Assembly (NCBI GenBank): GCA_027627225.1
Contig: CM051033.1
Coordinates: 49,536,516 to 49,600,515 of the forward strand
Source of the DNA: Congeria kusceri
Lineage: Eukaryota; Mollusca; Bivalvia; Myida; Dreissenidae
Direction: 5' to 3'
Length of the DNA stretch: 64,000 bases
This document shows positions 46,994 to 59,987 of this stretch, in pieces (position 1 is the stretch's first letter; each line of letters opens with the position of its first letter). A model generated the notes under the pieces. It was not told where the DNA came from. It was given only the letters and a program-made list of their open reading frames with translations, and ran no database searches. A program made the position numbers and the translations under genes.

Positions 46994-48088
46994 ATTAATC
47001 GTTATGGATAAAATTATAAAGCGTTTTGTAAATATTCAATATTCGTTTTGTTCCTTTTATATCGTTCTTATTGCGTAAATATTTTGCCTGAATGTATGTA
47101 TAAATAACGCCTGTCCGAGAGGTTGGCGTATCCCAATATTGAACCGGAGTTAACACGTTGGTCGTGTTTATGTTTTACTCGATATAACACTTCGTGGGTT
47201 TCTTCCAAATCCTTTTTTTGAATTGCATGAAATGCGTTCAAATGAATTTTACTCAAAATACGTAAATCGGTGAACAATACATATAACCAAAGACAAGCAT
47301 ATCGAGAAATACTTAATGAAGACCAGGTAATGTAACGACCATGTAATTTATATATATTTGGCATCTACATATTTCTGAACTATACACAAACATCATACCA
47401 TGTGCAAACCCATTTGTAAATGACCTTCATTATATATTTGCACAACTAGTCAAATAATTGCACAAAATATGCAGATAAATTTAATTATCTTCTCTTTTTG
47501 ATCACAAATATTATATCAGATTAAATTAAATACGTGATTTAAAATCGCATCACAAAATCGCGTTTGACATAAAAACCCAACACAATACGAGCACTAACAA
47601 TGTCCGCTTCTCAATTGTTCATATAACCTTAGCGGTTACCAAGTGTTTGAGATTCATTTGGAGACAATGTAATAACCACAATATGACCAAATCATTGAAT
47701 ATAAAGATTTATGTCATTTATACTGCAAATGTATGATCGTTGATTTGTTGCCATTCTTTTCATTTGCATGCACTTCAAGACTATTAGGATACTATTATAC
47801 GTGTATTAAGAAATTGTAATCGTATATGTTTGCACATATAGAATACTTCACATGCAAAGCACGTTGCACTGCTTTATATTTATGTATATTGCTCCAATTA
47901 CAATGCTCTTTACTAACAATTGCAATCAATAATTTAGTAGCTGGTTCCTATTTTGACAATCATTTAGAAGTTGATTCCTATCACGACGCAACAGTCTGGG
48001 AATATTGCATCTAAAATGGACAACACATGTTCGTGGAGTGGATACTTATACGATGCCATTCTTTGGATGGATTAGAAAACATAATGAG

Positions 48089-48470
48089 AATCCTACAATA
48101 GCTAGCAAAGCAGTTTCCCATATGCTTCAGGAAAATACACCAAATCCTACAATAGCTAGCAAAGCAGTTTCCCATATGCTTCAGAAAAACACACCAAATC
48201 CTACAATAGCTAGCAAAGAAGTTTTCCATATGCTTCGGGAAAAATAATACGCCAAATCCTACAATAGCTAGCAAAGCAGTTTCCCATATGCTTCAGGAAA
48301 ATACACCAAATCCTACTATAGCTAGCAAAGCAGGTTTCCATATGCTTCAGGAAAATACACCAAATCCTACAATAGCTAGCAAAGCAGTTTCCCATATGCT
48401 TCAGGAAAATACACCAAATCCTACAATAGCTAGCACAGCAGTTTCCCATATGCTTCAGGAAAATACACCA
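48089..48470. repeat. 54-bp tandem repeat, seven units
   Basis: Units start at 48089, 48143, 48197, 48255, 48309, 48363 and 48417. All are 54 bp except unit 3 (58 bp). Each begins AATCCTACAATAGCTAGCAA and ends GAAAATACACCA. Most units differ by only 0-3 bases. In the plus frame each unit is 18 codons (NPTIASKAVSHMLQENTP). The complement is also open. The +4 insertion in unit 3 breaks both frames, which argues against a translated protein. The last unit is followed by CGTGGCGAGG. Confidence 0.95.
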
Positions 48471-48714
48471 CGTGGCGAGGTAACGGTATTTTTACAACAC
48501 CTTGCACAATCCTGCACCGATTCATAACATATAGTCGATTGATATTCAGTATTTTCATTCAACCTTCATTAAATATATACTTATTTCGCGATGTTCATTA
48601 ATTCAAATAACGATTGAATGAATGAATTATTCGAAGATATCTTAATGTTGTGTTTGTATTTGCGCCTGGATTCGTTTGTTTCGATTGATTAATTGTGGCA
48701 TTGCTCGTTTGCTT

Positions 48715-48955
48715 GTTTGACTGACTGACTGACTCACTTACTCACTCACTCACTCATTCACTCACTCACTGAACGATTGATTGATAGACATGATTAATAT
48801 ATGGACAGATTGTTCGATTGATTGATTGTTTTATTGAATGATTGGTTGATTGATTTAATGCTTGATTGCATGTTTAAATATTTGCCTGTTTGTTTGTTTC
48901 TTGCTTGCTTACTTGATCGATTGATATATTTATTGATTGATTATTTTATTGATCG
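48715..48955. repeat. Compound microsatellite (ACTG, ACTC, then degenerate GATT)
   Basis: GACTGACTGACTGACTCACTTACTCACTC at 48718-48770, then ~180 bp of degenerate GATT/GTTT units. Occupies the same position in C2 as the CCGA microsatellite in C1. Confidence 0.85.
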
Positions 48956-50204
48956 TTGTGTAAGATTCACAGCGGCTTCGTGCTGTTAAAATAGTTTCCC
49001 TGAAAATAAATATTTATTCAAACTCTGATAGACGTTGACGTCGAGTGGAAATATGTCGAAAGGAAACGAACGACGCATTGAATGATACTCAGAACAGCTT
49101 GATTGCTAATTTGCTATGTAAACAGTGCATGAGCGATTGTAATAACAATGCTTTTTTAAACTAGTCGGATCACTGAACAATGGCATTATGTCATTAAATG
49201 GACCTTATTGCTATCATAAAGGCATAAACAGTATCAATAATAGAGTTTTTTGCATTCAGCATTATGCATATATAAAGTTATAAAGAAATGCACAACATGT
49301 AATATAATGTGGATGTGATATAGTACAGATGCATGTACGCTTCGTTATTGACTTTAAATTATTATTATGTTTTTATAATTCGTCTGTACAATCGATATGA
49401 CAAATATTCTTGGAGGGTTAACTGTTAAGCATTCGGAAAACGCAGACTTCAACAAAGGAAGTGTATACCCCATGCGCTGTGCGCATACGTTACATGAGTG
49501 GACGAGTTATACAGCATAATGTGGCAATGAGCACTATCTATCAATAATAAAGCGTCTTTGTAATCATGTAATACAGACTGCATATCCGCAAAATCTGTTG
49601 GTCCATGTTTAATCTTCCCATGAATGACCATTTAATTCCGTTCATAACACTTTGCGTAAAGTTGCTACCTTACAAACGAACAGTCAGAAAACAATCCTAT
49701 TCGGTGTAAAAAAATATGCATGAAGGAAGTAATTACGTTGTAAATCCTATGTGTTTTATATATCTTATTACTGACTATTACAAAAGAGTAAATAAATGTT
49801 TTTGACACTTCTGCTGTGTGTTGTGTCTAAGTTGGAGAACTCAAACTATTGTTCATTGTGAAATATGACGTGTGACCATCAGTCTAAACGTCTAGGATGC
49901 TGCGATTGGTGTCTACTGTATATCCATTACCAGACAAATTAATCAACGAAAATAGAGTGTTATAGATGCACGTCTTTATAATGCTCGTATTCCGTTGGCG
50001 TTTGCCCATCTCGTGTAATTCCATTCAGTTATACAAACAACCCAAGACATGAGATTCAGATTTAGTATGCTACAAGTGCACAATTATTTTGAAGGCACAG
50101 ATCCAATATTTTTAACCACTGACCGATAAACAAATGATCTCCGTCCATTTTTTGTGATATCATGTCAGTGACTAATGTATATCATGGTATTAATTCTTAA
50201 ATTT

Positions 50205-51047
50205 AACCTTTGTCCTTTAAGTGTGACCTTGACATTGGATCTAGTTCTTGCGCACGACACACCGTCTTATAATGGTTATCTCTTCTGGCAAGTTGTTTTA
50301 AAATCCTTCAATGCAGGACAAAGCTATTGATTGGACAAACATTTTAACATATACTATACATATACTTGACCTTTAAGCGTGGCCTTGACCTTGGACAAAG
50401 TCATCTGGTTCTTACACGTGACACATCAATAAATAATGCTTAGCAATTATGCCAATTTGTTTGAAAATCTTTCCCTGCCAGACAACATTATGAGCCGGAC
50501 ATTAAACTATTGTATTTGACATTTGGCCTTTAAGTGTGGCCTCGACTTTATACCAAGGGACCTGATTCTTGCGTGCAACACACTGTCTCACCAAGCATAG
50601 CACTTCTGCGAACGTATTTTAAAATCCTTCCCTGCTGGACAGAATTATACTCCGAACAATATCTATGGCTTAAATTGTATATTTGCCTTTTGACCTTTAA
50701 GTGTGACCTTGACCTTGGACATAAGCACCTTTTTCTTGCGCGCGACGCACCGTCTCCACCACTCTTAGTACTTCTGGGAAGTTATTTGAAAATCCTTCCT
50801 CACTGGACAAAATTATGGTCCGGACAGGGTCTAAGCTTAAATTCTCATATCAGACCTTTGACCTTGAGACAGGGTTCTTGCGCGCGATACAGTCACAATA
50901 TGCTTAATATTTCTGAGAAATTATTTAAATGCCGGACAAAATAATTGCCCGGACAAAAAACATACGTACACACGTACATACGTACTTACCCACGGACAGG
51001 GTAAACACTATATGCCCCTCTCCCGTCATGATGGTGGGGCATAATAA
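50205..51047 (+). repeat. Bivalve-type ~165-bp tandem repeat with palindromic terminus
   Basis: Five units starting near 50205, 50369, 50526, 50694 and 50862 (the last shortened). They share CCTTTAAGTGTGACCTTGAC, TCTTGCGCGCGAC.CACCGTC and AAAATCCTTC...GGACA. The array ends in GTACATACGTAC units and ATATGCCCC...GGGGCATA (51011-51042), a small hairpin. I recognise this repeat type as common in bivalves. The 136-codon frame across it is a shadow. Confidence 0.7.
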
Positions 51048-51049
51048 AA

Positions 51050-52190
51050 ACTGATTCAACTATAACACATTACTAAATGCGAAACATCACTGTGACAACG
51101 TTGTATTCTATTCTATTTTTATAATGTTGTTGCACATATATAACTGGACAGATACTTGCATTTATGCACTATTTATTTTACAACAAAACTAACCAACGCC
51201 ATGGCTAAAAATATTGCATAGTACATGTTCGTAGTGTGCGAAATAAAGCATTACATGTGCACAGTTGTTCGATAGGAGAAACTGCATCAACGAATCGTAT
51301 ACAGATATTTGTAGGAGTTTATATTGTACACTTGAGTACTATTTAAATGTACTATTGCGATGATGTAACGTCATTTATTTTGCAACTTATCTGCATGCAA
51401 CACGCTTTTAAAATGTACATACACGTTTAAAAATGCTTTTGTTTTTGGGCATAGCATGTATGAGTATCGAGAAAGGCGGAGTGTTTAAAGTTCATCTACA
51501 GAGTACTGGTTAATCAGTTTAGAAACCCAACCTTGCATTATCGACTGTAACACTTGACCATTTTCTATTATTAGAAGCCGAATTATTTATTTTAGTTTCG
51601 CAATTTATTTCCAGCTAAGTTCAATTTTATTTCTTCTGTGTTGAATAAACAAGCACTTTTTCGTCACTAGTATTACTCAGGCATTGCGCAATTGTTCAAT
51701 CCGATTTTAAGTATTTAAGTACCATCGAAATTTGATTCTACACATTCAAGTATTTATTTGAGTAAATTAAGTAAGTACACTTCGTTCAAGACGGGTTTAA
51801 ATATACATATGTTGTTAGTATAATTTAAATTTGCTTTACGTTCTTGTTAGTCAAATTATGACCTGGAACGATTCCGGCGATGTTCTTTAAATTGGTTTTG
51901 AGGTGTAAATTTTGGAGGGGTTGATTTTGTAAAGAAAGATTTGTTAACATACTGTTTCGGAATTGTGAATGCATAAAAGACTATAAGAGTGTGTCGTCGC
52001 GTAGAAAAATGCATTTTGCATGTAAATCACAGAGCTTTAACTGACATATCAAAAACGGATTCAACGTCAATATTCATAAATGTTCTATAACTATAAAACG
52101 GCAGATCTAGTTAAACCCAGCAAATGTTCATCAAATAAATTCATTAGTTCATCGAATGCTAGAACATACATACATTTTATTCCACCTTGA
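51050..52190. other. Non-coding stretch, nothing assigned
   Basis: AT-rich, with no frame above chance and no repeat recognised. Confidence 0.45.
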
Positions 52191-53159
52191 ATCACATAGG
52201 CGGTCGTTTCATTCAACTTCGCCGATATCTTCTTATTTGAAAATACTTTGTAAATTGAAACAATTGTATTTCCAACTGGTATTACTGCCGAGTGTTCATG
52301 TAATCATAAATTGCGACTTTTTTTTCAGATGAAACACAATTATCCTTCAGAATTACATCCTTTGCATGGAACGTTTAGCATTGCCTTCAGGTTCATAAAT
52401 TTGATATACGGTACATAATTCGACATTTGGACGTTTAATCATCTGAGTGCAAAGGAGTGTCTGCTAATGTATTGTAACTTCCTGTTCCATTTATGGAGCA
52501 CACAGTTCAATGTGAATACTTAACTATACACACATGATACTCATTCAGATCGCAATGACCATTGAAATCTGTGAACAGCTGAAAGAAATAAACAACAACA
52601 TATGTTAAAGAAGCATTTTACGACTCTGCACGGTAATGGATTACCATTTAATTTAGTCAATACTTATACTGCATACTATGCGCCGAAACTATAATGGCAA
52701 AAGGGAGCATAATTATATCATATTAAATTTCTTAGAACATGTTTTCACAATTTCAGGCACATGGTGATGCAAACAGTTTAGATAAAATATGTTACAGCCA
52801 TCTGCATTGTGTCGATGTAGCATCAGTACACGATGTGCTAAGTACACACTACATGAATGGGTTGTTTAGCCCTTACAATAAACTTTATTAGTAAAAAAAG
52901 GGTGCACACGTTAGTATGCTCCGTTTTTCATTTATTCCAATGCATAAAATCAATATAATACTTGTATGACTGAAATCATCATGTCCTAAAATTTGAGATA
53001 CATACGATATATTTAATACAACAAAAAGGCACAAACATGCACAAAGCCGTTCGCTAGCTAATGTAATTTATTGTGCATTTATATAGTGAGCGGTTTTGAG
53101 TTGTATGCTATAAAAGTCCACATTATTTTACAAAATATGTTGGATTAGCTGAAAGTTTC

Positions 53160-53312
53160 AAAATATATGTATCAATCATATCGGGTTTCAAAATTAAACT
53201 CATACCGATGAAGAAGCCGTGCTCATTGACAATTGTTCATCTTTACAAGATATATGCATTAGACAAGTACCGGTTAGATGCAATGTTATGTCAGAATTCG
53301 TCTGGGTTCATA
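53160..53312 (-). pseudogene. Exon-like conserved peptide, copy B1
   Basis: The minus strand gives NPDEF, a stop, NIASNRYLSNAYIL, then VNEHGFFIGMSLILKPDMI, then DTYILKLS. It aligns with copy A1 but has two further breaks. Confidence 0.3.
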
Positions 53313-54722
53313 AATCAAGCCATTATTGTCAGCCGTCGTAATCATGCATTGCGTCATTCCGATTTGAAGTACTTCAGTACAATCGAATTACAAATCAGCA
53401 CTTTAAAGCGGACATTCAAGTAAAATGCAAAATTGAACAAATTAATTAGGAATCAGACTGTAATAAATATACACAGGATTGTCTGGATTGTTCATCATTG
53501 GACTATAAATTTGCTACACATCAGCTGTAAGTCGGGTAACGCCATACAGACACTCTTGCTAATGCAATGGTGTGGTTTCTAAACTTAGCTTTGATAAATT
53601 AAACTTTGATGGATTGTTTCTGTAAAGACAATGCTGCAGTCAAATTGCTTGGAATTTATTTTCAATAGGTTATAAAATGCCGTTGTCTTTGAAATGACAG
53701 ATATTGCATTCAAATAGATAAGCTTTAATTCGTGAATCGAATGTGCATTTACACACACTTTCCCATTAAAGTGTTAAGCTATCATATTTGATTGAACGCA
53801 CCAAATCACACGTGACAATTGTTATAAATTTAAAAACTGAATGCCCTAGAGGCTGGTGTATATCCTTATTAGTTTACCAGCTTCATTACATTCGTTTCTT
53901 TTGCCGTAAAATCAAGGCTCGTATTTGACATATTTCAGATGCATGTTTACAATGTAAACGTTTTTGTTTAGACAAACTCCACAAAAGTCACTGCGATCTA
54001 CATTACTTATAACCGACTAAATTAGATCGTCATATTGGTGATTATGGAAGATGACTTGCAACAAATGGCATTGGTTCTATTTTCAATTTCCAAAGTTATA
54101 TTCTTTAAAAGTAATGCATATATTACTTTTGAATCCGCGAAAAACAGGCCTAGTATATGGATATTAAGGAATTGGATTGTAGTTAACAATGAAATATTCA
54201 TGTGGGGAAACACGTCTAACAGTTCAAGTATTTGATGGCTATCTGTTCTGATACAAAAGCAACAGAGATGATGTCAGAAACTGTGATGCGCATATTATGT
54301 GCAGAAATAGCAGAACATTTCAATAATCGGTATATGCCCAATACATGTCAAAATTAATGCAGAATTTAGTATACATTCTGCTTCGTACAAGTCCAATTAA
54401 AAACAGAACTCATTGCATGACAATACAGGAGATGCAGCAGTATTGAACTTTTGAACATCTGTTTCATTTTGCTTACGTTAAGGGCCGCTTAATTCCCCTA
54501 ATTCATGTTTCAGCAAACACATCTTAGAGAAATACGCTTAATTTTCTTTTTTTAAAGCTGCCATAACAGCAGCACGCATGGTTTATAATGAAAATGAAAA
54601 TTACCGTTGCACATTAATGTAGTATGTAAATTCAGTTCTTGCATTTATTTCATAATGCCATTTGATACAAAATATAATTGCAATCATACAAAATAAATAT
54701 CCCATATCAGATTCAAATGATA

Positions 54723-54751
54723 AGCAGCAGCAGCAGCAGCAGCAGCAGTAG

Positions 54752-54782
<31 letters not shown>

Positions 54783-54895
54783 CGTAGTAGTATTATTAGT
54801 AGTAGTAATTGTTGTTGTTGTTGTTGTTGTTGCTGCTGTTGTAATAATAGCAGTAGCAGTTGTTGTTGTTTCCGTTTTTTTGGTTGTTTTTGTTG
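54723..54895. repeat. Compound triplet microsatellite
   Basis: (AGC)n, then (AGT)n, then (TTG)n and mixed TTG/TGC units over ~170 bp. The apparent Ser-rich and Thr-rich proteins on both strands are simple-sequence artefacts. Confidence 0.92.
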
Positions 54896-55793
54896 TTTGT
54901 GTGCATACTGTTGGAGTGGAATGCGATGAATTGCGGACTAGTTGGTTGCACGTGTATACATGTAAAATAACATTAATTACATGAATAACGAATAGTTTGA
55001 GAAAACAAATATCTGATGTTTCAGAATAAGATATCCATGTATCCATTTTATTTACCAATAATTCCTCGATTGGTTTACTATATGAGTATCATGGGCATGG
55101 TATGGGTATCGGTCCTATGTAAACACATGTGTTAATAAATACTCGCCAGGTGTTAATGTATCGGTCATTATTCTGGCGCAAGTGCAATAGGCTAATATCA
55201 ATAGTTGCTTTAAAAGGATAATACTCTTGCTAATTCTATTATTAAGAGTAACGTAGACCGAATATGACTGTATCATACTCGCAAGATCATATTAGGATCA
55301 ACGAATGAAAGTTGACATTCGTTTTAAGCCAAAATGAATTCATAAGAGATCACTCTTTACTAAAATAGGACCTACTGTGTTCTAAGACCATTACATAAAA
55401 CGTTCATTTTGATTATGGCAAATTATTTTGTGCCCAAAATTAGAAGTATTTACATAATCATAACAGTATACGTTTATACACATAGTGAGGAATGTTATAG
55501 GTGTTGAAAACCCCACCATATCAAGATTTTGTATTATACTCATAATGACAAACATACTAGTTTGTAAACGTCTCTAAATAACAGTACGTTACCTCTATAG
55601 ATATAATGCATTATAAATCTAGTCGATATACTAAACGTTGACTTGAACTTATTGTTACCATAAAGGCGTATTGTTTGCCAATAATAAAGTTCTTCAAAGT
55701 CAAAGTTATGTATAATTTAGTCTATTAATCTATATACTGCTCGTATTTAAGTGTAATCTACAAATATTGTGACGAATACACATATTCAAATCA

Positions 55794-57375
55794 AATTTTG
55801 AAGAACTTTCAGAGGATGAAATCATACAACTTATTTGTAAATTACAAACAAAGTCCACAGAACTGGATATTTTGCCAAAAAAAGTGTTAAAGTCATTCCT
55901 TAACGAGCTACTGCCTTCAATTACCAGGCTAGTGAATATGTCTTTAACTGAAGGAGTTTTTCCGAAAAAATGAAAACAGGCAATTGTCAAACCACTTTTG
56001 AAAAAGTCTGGACTTGAACTGAAATTAGCTAATTATCGTCCTGTCAGCAATTTGTCATTTCTATCGAAATTGATAGAAAAATCGGCACTTTATAGACTGA
56101 ATAAACATGTAAATGATCACAACCTACTCCCTAAGAACCAATCCGCTTATAGACAGTTCCACTCGTGCGAGTCGGCTCTACTTCGGCTAGTGAATGATAT
56201 ACTTGATGGGATGGAACAACAGGAGGTTCAGCACTTATAGCTATAGACCTTAGTGCCACATTCGATACGGTCGACCATGACATCCTCATCCAAGTTCTGA
56301 AGAAGCAGTGTGGTGTCTGTGGTTCAGCGCTGGAATGGGTAGACTCATACCTGCGACCACGCAGCTGTTGTTTGAGGGTGAATGAAACATTGTCAGCTCA
56401 ACGCGATCTCAGATGTAGTGTTCCGCAAGGAAGTTGTTTGGGTCCCTGGCTCTACCTGACCTATGCGGGAACTATTTTTGATATTGTGCCCCCATCCAAT
56501 TCCGTTCTTGGATTTGCGGACGACCATACGGCGAATACACGCTTCCAGCCAACAACAAACGCAGAGGAGACAGCAATTCAGGAACTTAAAGATTGTGCTC
56601 TTGTTATCAATGACTGGATGAACAGTAATAAACTAAAAATGAATGCGTCTAAGACAGAGTTCATAATGTTTGGCAGTCGCCATCAATTAAATAAGTGTAA
56701 AACCAAAGAAATTGACGTCTGTGGTGATAACATTAAATTACAGAATTGTATCAAATATCTGGGCTCTTTTCTCGAGACACTCTAAATTTCAAAGAGCATA
56801 TTAAACGAAAGTGTAAAACTGCAATGTTGAACTATTTTAAAATCAAGAGTATCCGTAAATTCATAACCAAAGAAGCGACTGAGATCTTAGTTCTGTCATT
56901 AGTGATTTCTCACTTAGATTATTGCAATGTCATTCTCTATGGTATCACTCAGGCAGCAATTGGTAAATTGCAACGTATTCAAAATATGTGTGCAAAATTT
57001 GTTCTGAACAGAAATATGTATGACAGTTCCAAACAGGCACTGTATGATCTGCACTGGTTACCCATTTAGGCGAGAATTAATTTTAAAACTCTTACTTACA
57101 TGTACAACTGTTCTGTTGGGAACGCCCCACAATATCTAATTGAACTTTTGTCCAGTAAAGTCTCAAAACGCACACTTAGATCCTCAGAATCATCATTTGG
57201 TTGTTATGTTGTTCCTTTCAATAAGAGGAAGACTTTCAGTGACAGAAGTTTCAGTACTGTTGGACCTAGGCTTTGGAATGAACTGCCTTTGAACTTAAGA
57301 CAAAGCGAGTCAGTGAACACTTTCAAGAAACATTTGAAAAGTCATTTCTTTAGAGATTATTTTACATTGTTTTGA
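55794..57375 (+). pseudogene. LINE reverse transcriptase remnant
   Basis: Reading order: FEELSEDEIIQLICKLQTKS, EGVFPKK, a stop, AIVKPLLKKSGLELKLANYR, PVSNLSFLSKLIEKSA, LLPKNQSAYRQFHSCESALL, then after a frameshift IAIDLSATFDTVDHDIL (catalytic D), CSVPQGSCLGPWLYLTYAG, LGFADDHTA (the F-A-D-D box), NKLKMNASKTEFIMFGS, a frameshift at about 56765, HLDYCNVILYG, QRIQNMCAKFVLNR, a stop at 57067, and RLWNELPLNLRQ near the end. Fairly little decay: one or two stops and two or three frameshifts. Confidence 0.85.
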
Positions 57376-57672
57376 AATGTGTAGTCACATAACATTACAA
57401 AGAATCCTTCTGCTAGTGAATTGATGTATGTTGGTGTTATTAGTGAATATTTATTGTATAATTTTCACTTCTATATCTCTCTGTAAATAAGGTATTTGTA
57501 TTCTGATGAGTTATGATAACTGATTATTCATGATTGTCACTTTATTGATGTATCAGTGTAGATGATGTTTTATTTTTACATTTATTTATTATTGTACAAC
57601 GCCGTTGAATATGTATTTTATATGTAGAAATAGGCGTTTAAGCAAATAAACAAGTTTCAAGTTTCAAGTTTC
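55794..57672 (+). mobile_element. 5'-truncated CR1/L2-like LINE insertion
   Basis: Both junctions can be read against the empty paralogous site at about 41885: CAAATCA | insertion | TCACAGCTTTAGG, with TCA as a possible short target duplication. The element ends in AATAAACAAGTTTCAAGTTTCAAGTTTC, a GTTTCAA-repeat tail. It contains only reverse transcriptase and the C-terminal part, as expected of incomplete target-primed reverse transcription. Confidence 0.85.
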
Positions 57673-57739
57673 ACAGCTTTAGGCCGCCTCATTGCGATTC
57701 ATATTAGGTTTCATTCCTTAATTATCGATCGTATTGAGT

Positions 57740-57845
57740 ATTGTGTTTATACGTATACCGGTTAAAAAGCTATCATTGTTGTCAAATGTACCACTAATCC
57801 AAATGTATTTAGTAGGTTTTATTTCATGATTTCGTCTGGGTTCAT
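57740..57845 (-). pseudogene. Exon-like conserved peptide, copy B2
   Basis: The minus strand gives KPTKYIWISGTFDNNDSFLT, then GIRINTILNT, aligning with A1 around GTFDNEHGFF. Short and unsupported by splice sites. Confidence 0.28.
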
Positions 57846-59090
57846 TGTACACGCAAACGCATTGCAATGTCGTGTTCTTTTTTAAATTAGCTTTGATAAA
57901 TTAAACTGTAAGGGATTGTTTCTGTTACGAACATGGTGCAAACCAAATCGCACGGAATTTGAAAACCATATGAAGAAAGATTGTCAATAGTGTCGTTTTG
58001 TGAAATAATAGTTTACATTAAAAAAAAACATGATTAAACTGTTTACAAATGCATGAACACAATACTTTCAATCAGATTTTATGTGTGTGAATGTTTGTTT
58101 GAATGCATTTAATCGCACGTAGCAACTACCATTAAAGCGAAATACGAAGTATCCTAAAGGCCGGTGAACGTTCTTTATGTGATACTAAATGAAATTAATT
58201 ACGTTTCTATAATCTTCTGGCTTCCTGTAGATGATCAACATGCCAATAATTCTGATATTTCTTACTTACTGTATAACAGTAATATAACGGACTTAATTCA
58301 ATCGTTCGGTTTGGGATACTGTATTATGGTTTGCAAGATACTAATGATAATGACAGTTGTCCATTGTCTTTGAAAACAAACTTGCAACACCCATCGTTTC
58401 ACATCCGAGTAAGTAAATGATTAGCATAGTCCAATTAATCAAAAATAGGACGACCATCAGAGATTGGCCAATATGACAACTATTGAACTTATGTTCTTGG
58501 TACATGTATCCTAGTGTATAGGACCGCTTAATTTATTGTCAGCAAACAAATCGTGGGAAAACACGTGATTTAGTCACTTTTAAAATTGATATTTTAGAAA
58601 AGTAAAATGAAACTTTTTACATTAATTGAATGAATGTTGTTTTGAAAATAATACGTATGGTTTCTTAATTAGATATCTAAAGTATCTGTTTTACATGTAA
58701 TCACCAACGCATTATTACTTGTTTTCTTGATGAATATACACAAGTAAATACACAAAATACTGAACATAGTATGGTTATCAGATCTATATCAACACTTGTA
58801 TTACTTACTAAATATTTACCGGTTATTAACTTACCAGTCATTATATCGTCACAAGATCAATAGCCTAGAATCAATAGTTGCATTTGGCACTAAAACACTC
58901 TCACCTCTCGCCCACTGTAATGTAAAGGGAAACAAATGCAATATTTAATATGTGGATAAACCGCTGAAACTTCATTCCAATCTTGCCCAAAATGAATGAA
59001 TTAAGGTTGCATTCAATTCTGAAACAGCACCTACTGAGTTTAAAAACAACAACAACAACAACTACTACTTTTTACTTAACAACCATTTTA

Positions 59091-59290
59091 AAGGGACCTA
59101 TTCACCTATTTGCAAATTGACAATTTTCAAAATCTGTGTCACATGTTGACAAACAAAATCTTATGCCTGGAACGGAATCAACAATCCTGATTCAGAAGTT
59201 CATGTTTTTAAAACAATCGTGCCGTCAACGATTAATCATTGCGGATAAAACTATGAAAAGCGCCTGTTAATTAATACGTAAGAATTAAAC
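59091..59290. repeat. Dispersed element fragment
   Basis: AGGGACCTATTCACCTATTTG at the left and CAACGATTAATCATTGCGGATAAAACTATGAAAAGCGC at the right. The right part resembles 46985-47025 and the left part 12464-12490. Probably pieces of one dispersed bivalve element; borders uncertain. Confidence 0.35.
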
Positions 59291-59872
59291 CATGAGGGCG
59301 TTAGCCTGTGGAGTTAAATAACCACGCACAAGACGAGTTATTTGCCGATAAACAACAATAATGCGAAAATTATTTCGATTCGAACATGATTTGACAAATA
59401 CTACTGCAATTGTAATGGGAATTTTATTTTCGTATGCTAATGGGAAGTACTTTTTGCGTTGTTTATTGGGTTGTTTAACAACGCTAATTTTGTTCTTTGT
59501 CTATAGAATCATGTTAGAATAGTTATATTCCTTTTACTGAAATGTTCAATAGACGTATATTGCTTGTATAGCGTAAATATTTCGCATCATAACATAACAA
59601 TTCTATTTTCTATGTTTTTGTCCGTTATAGGGGTGTTTTAACCAATGAACAGTTGTCAGTTATATTAATAAAGGTGTATAATTCAGTAGATTCATGCTCC
59701 GCTTTTACAAATGCGTTAAGCGGTCCTCCTTGTTACTATTAATAGTCCATTATTAAACGCTTGCCCGTTCTTACTGTTGATCGATATCGATAGCACAAAT
59801 TGATATCATGATATGTATAATATTTACTACATACGTGTTGCAAGCAGAAATCCATGTAAAATCCAATTTTAC

Positions 59873-59987
59873 CATTTGAATGGAGGAAAACAATGAAACA
59901 AAGAGGCGATAAACTCTTGCTCTTCTAGCTCGACTGAACGCGACTCTGGTAATGTAATATTAGGCAAAATGATATGTTCTACGGATT
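59873..59987 (-). CDS. Candidate exon 2 of an unknown short-intron gene
   Basis: Preceded by acceptor ATTATTTTTTCAG and followed by AATG|GTAAAA. It enters in phase 1 (completing GAA) and encodes ESVEHIILPNITLPESRSVE, then LEEQEFIASLFHCF. Acidic, soluble-looking, no motif recognised. Its phase matches the exon at 60094-60211 across a 106-bp intron, short for a bivalve. Alternative: a decayed copy of an unknown gene. Confidence 0.4.

Larger units (their letters stand above)
47400..49430 (+). repeat. Segmental duplication C, copy C2
   Basis: Partner of 43020-44290, same orientation. It contains an extra 54-bp repeat array (48089-48470) and lacks the hairpin insertion of C1. Confidence 0.7.
52190..59040 (+). 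repeat. Segmental duplication, copy B
   Basis: Partner of 36680-42790 in the same orientation. It is longer because of the LINE insertion at 55794-57672 and the compound microsatellite at 54723-54895. It contains two tandem sub-units (about 53100-55400 and 57700-59040) that share TATCATGGGCATGGTATGGGTATC-type text at about 55085 and 58765. Confidence 0.75.

Noticed and set aside
48005..48527. Repeat protein with 18-residue units on either strand
   Set aside because: The +4 insertion in unit 3 breaks the frame, flanks lack coding character and no splice sites frame it.
50534..50944. 136-codon plus-strand frame as a gene
   Set aside because: It runs across the ~165-bp tandem repeat and repeats with it.
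54678..55058. Ser/Cys-rich and Thr-rich frames on both strands
   Set aside because: They arise from the triplet microsatellite.
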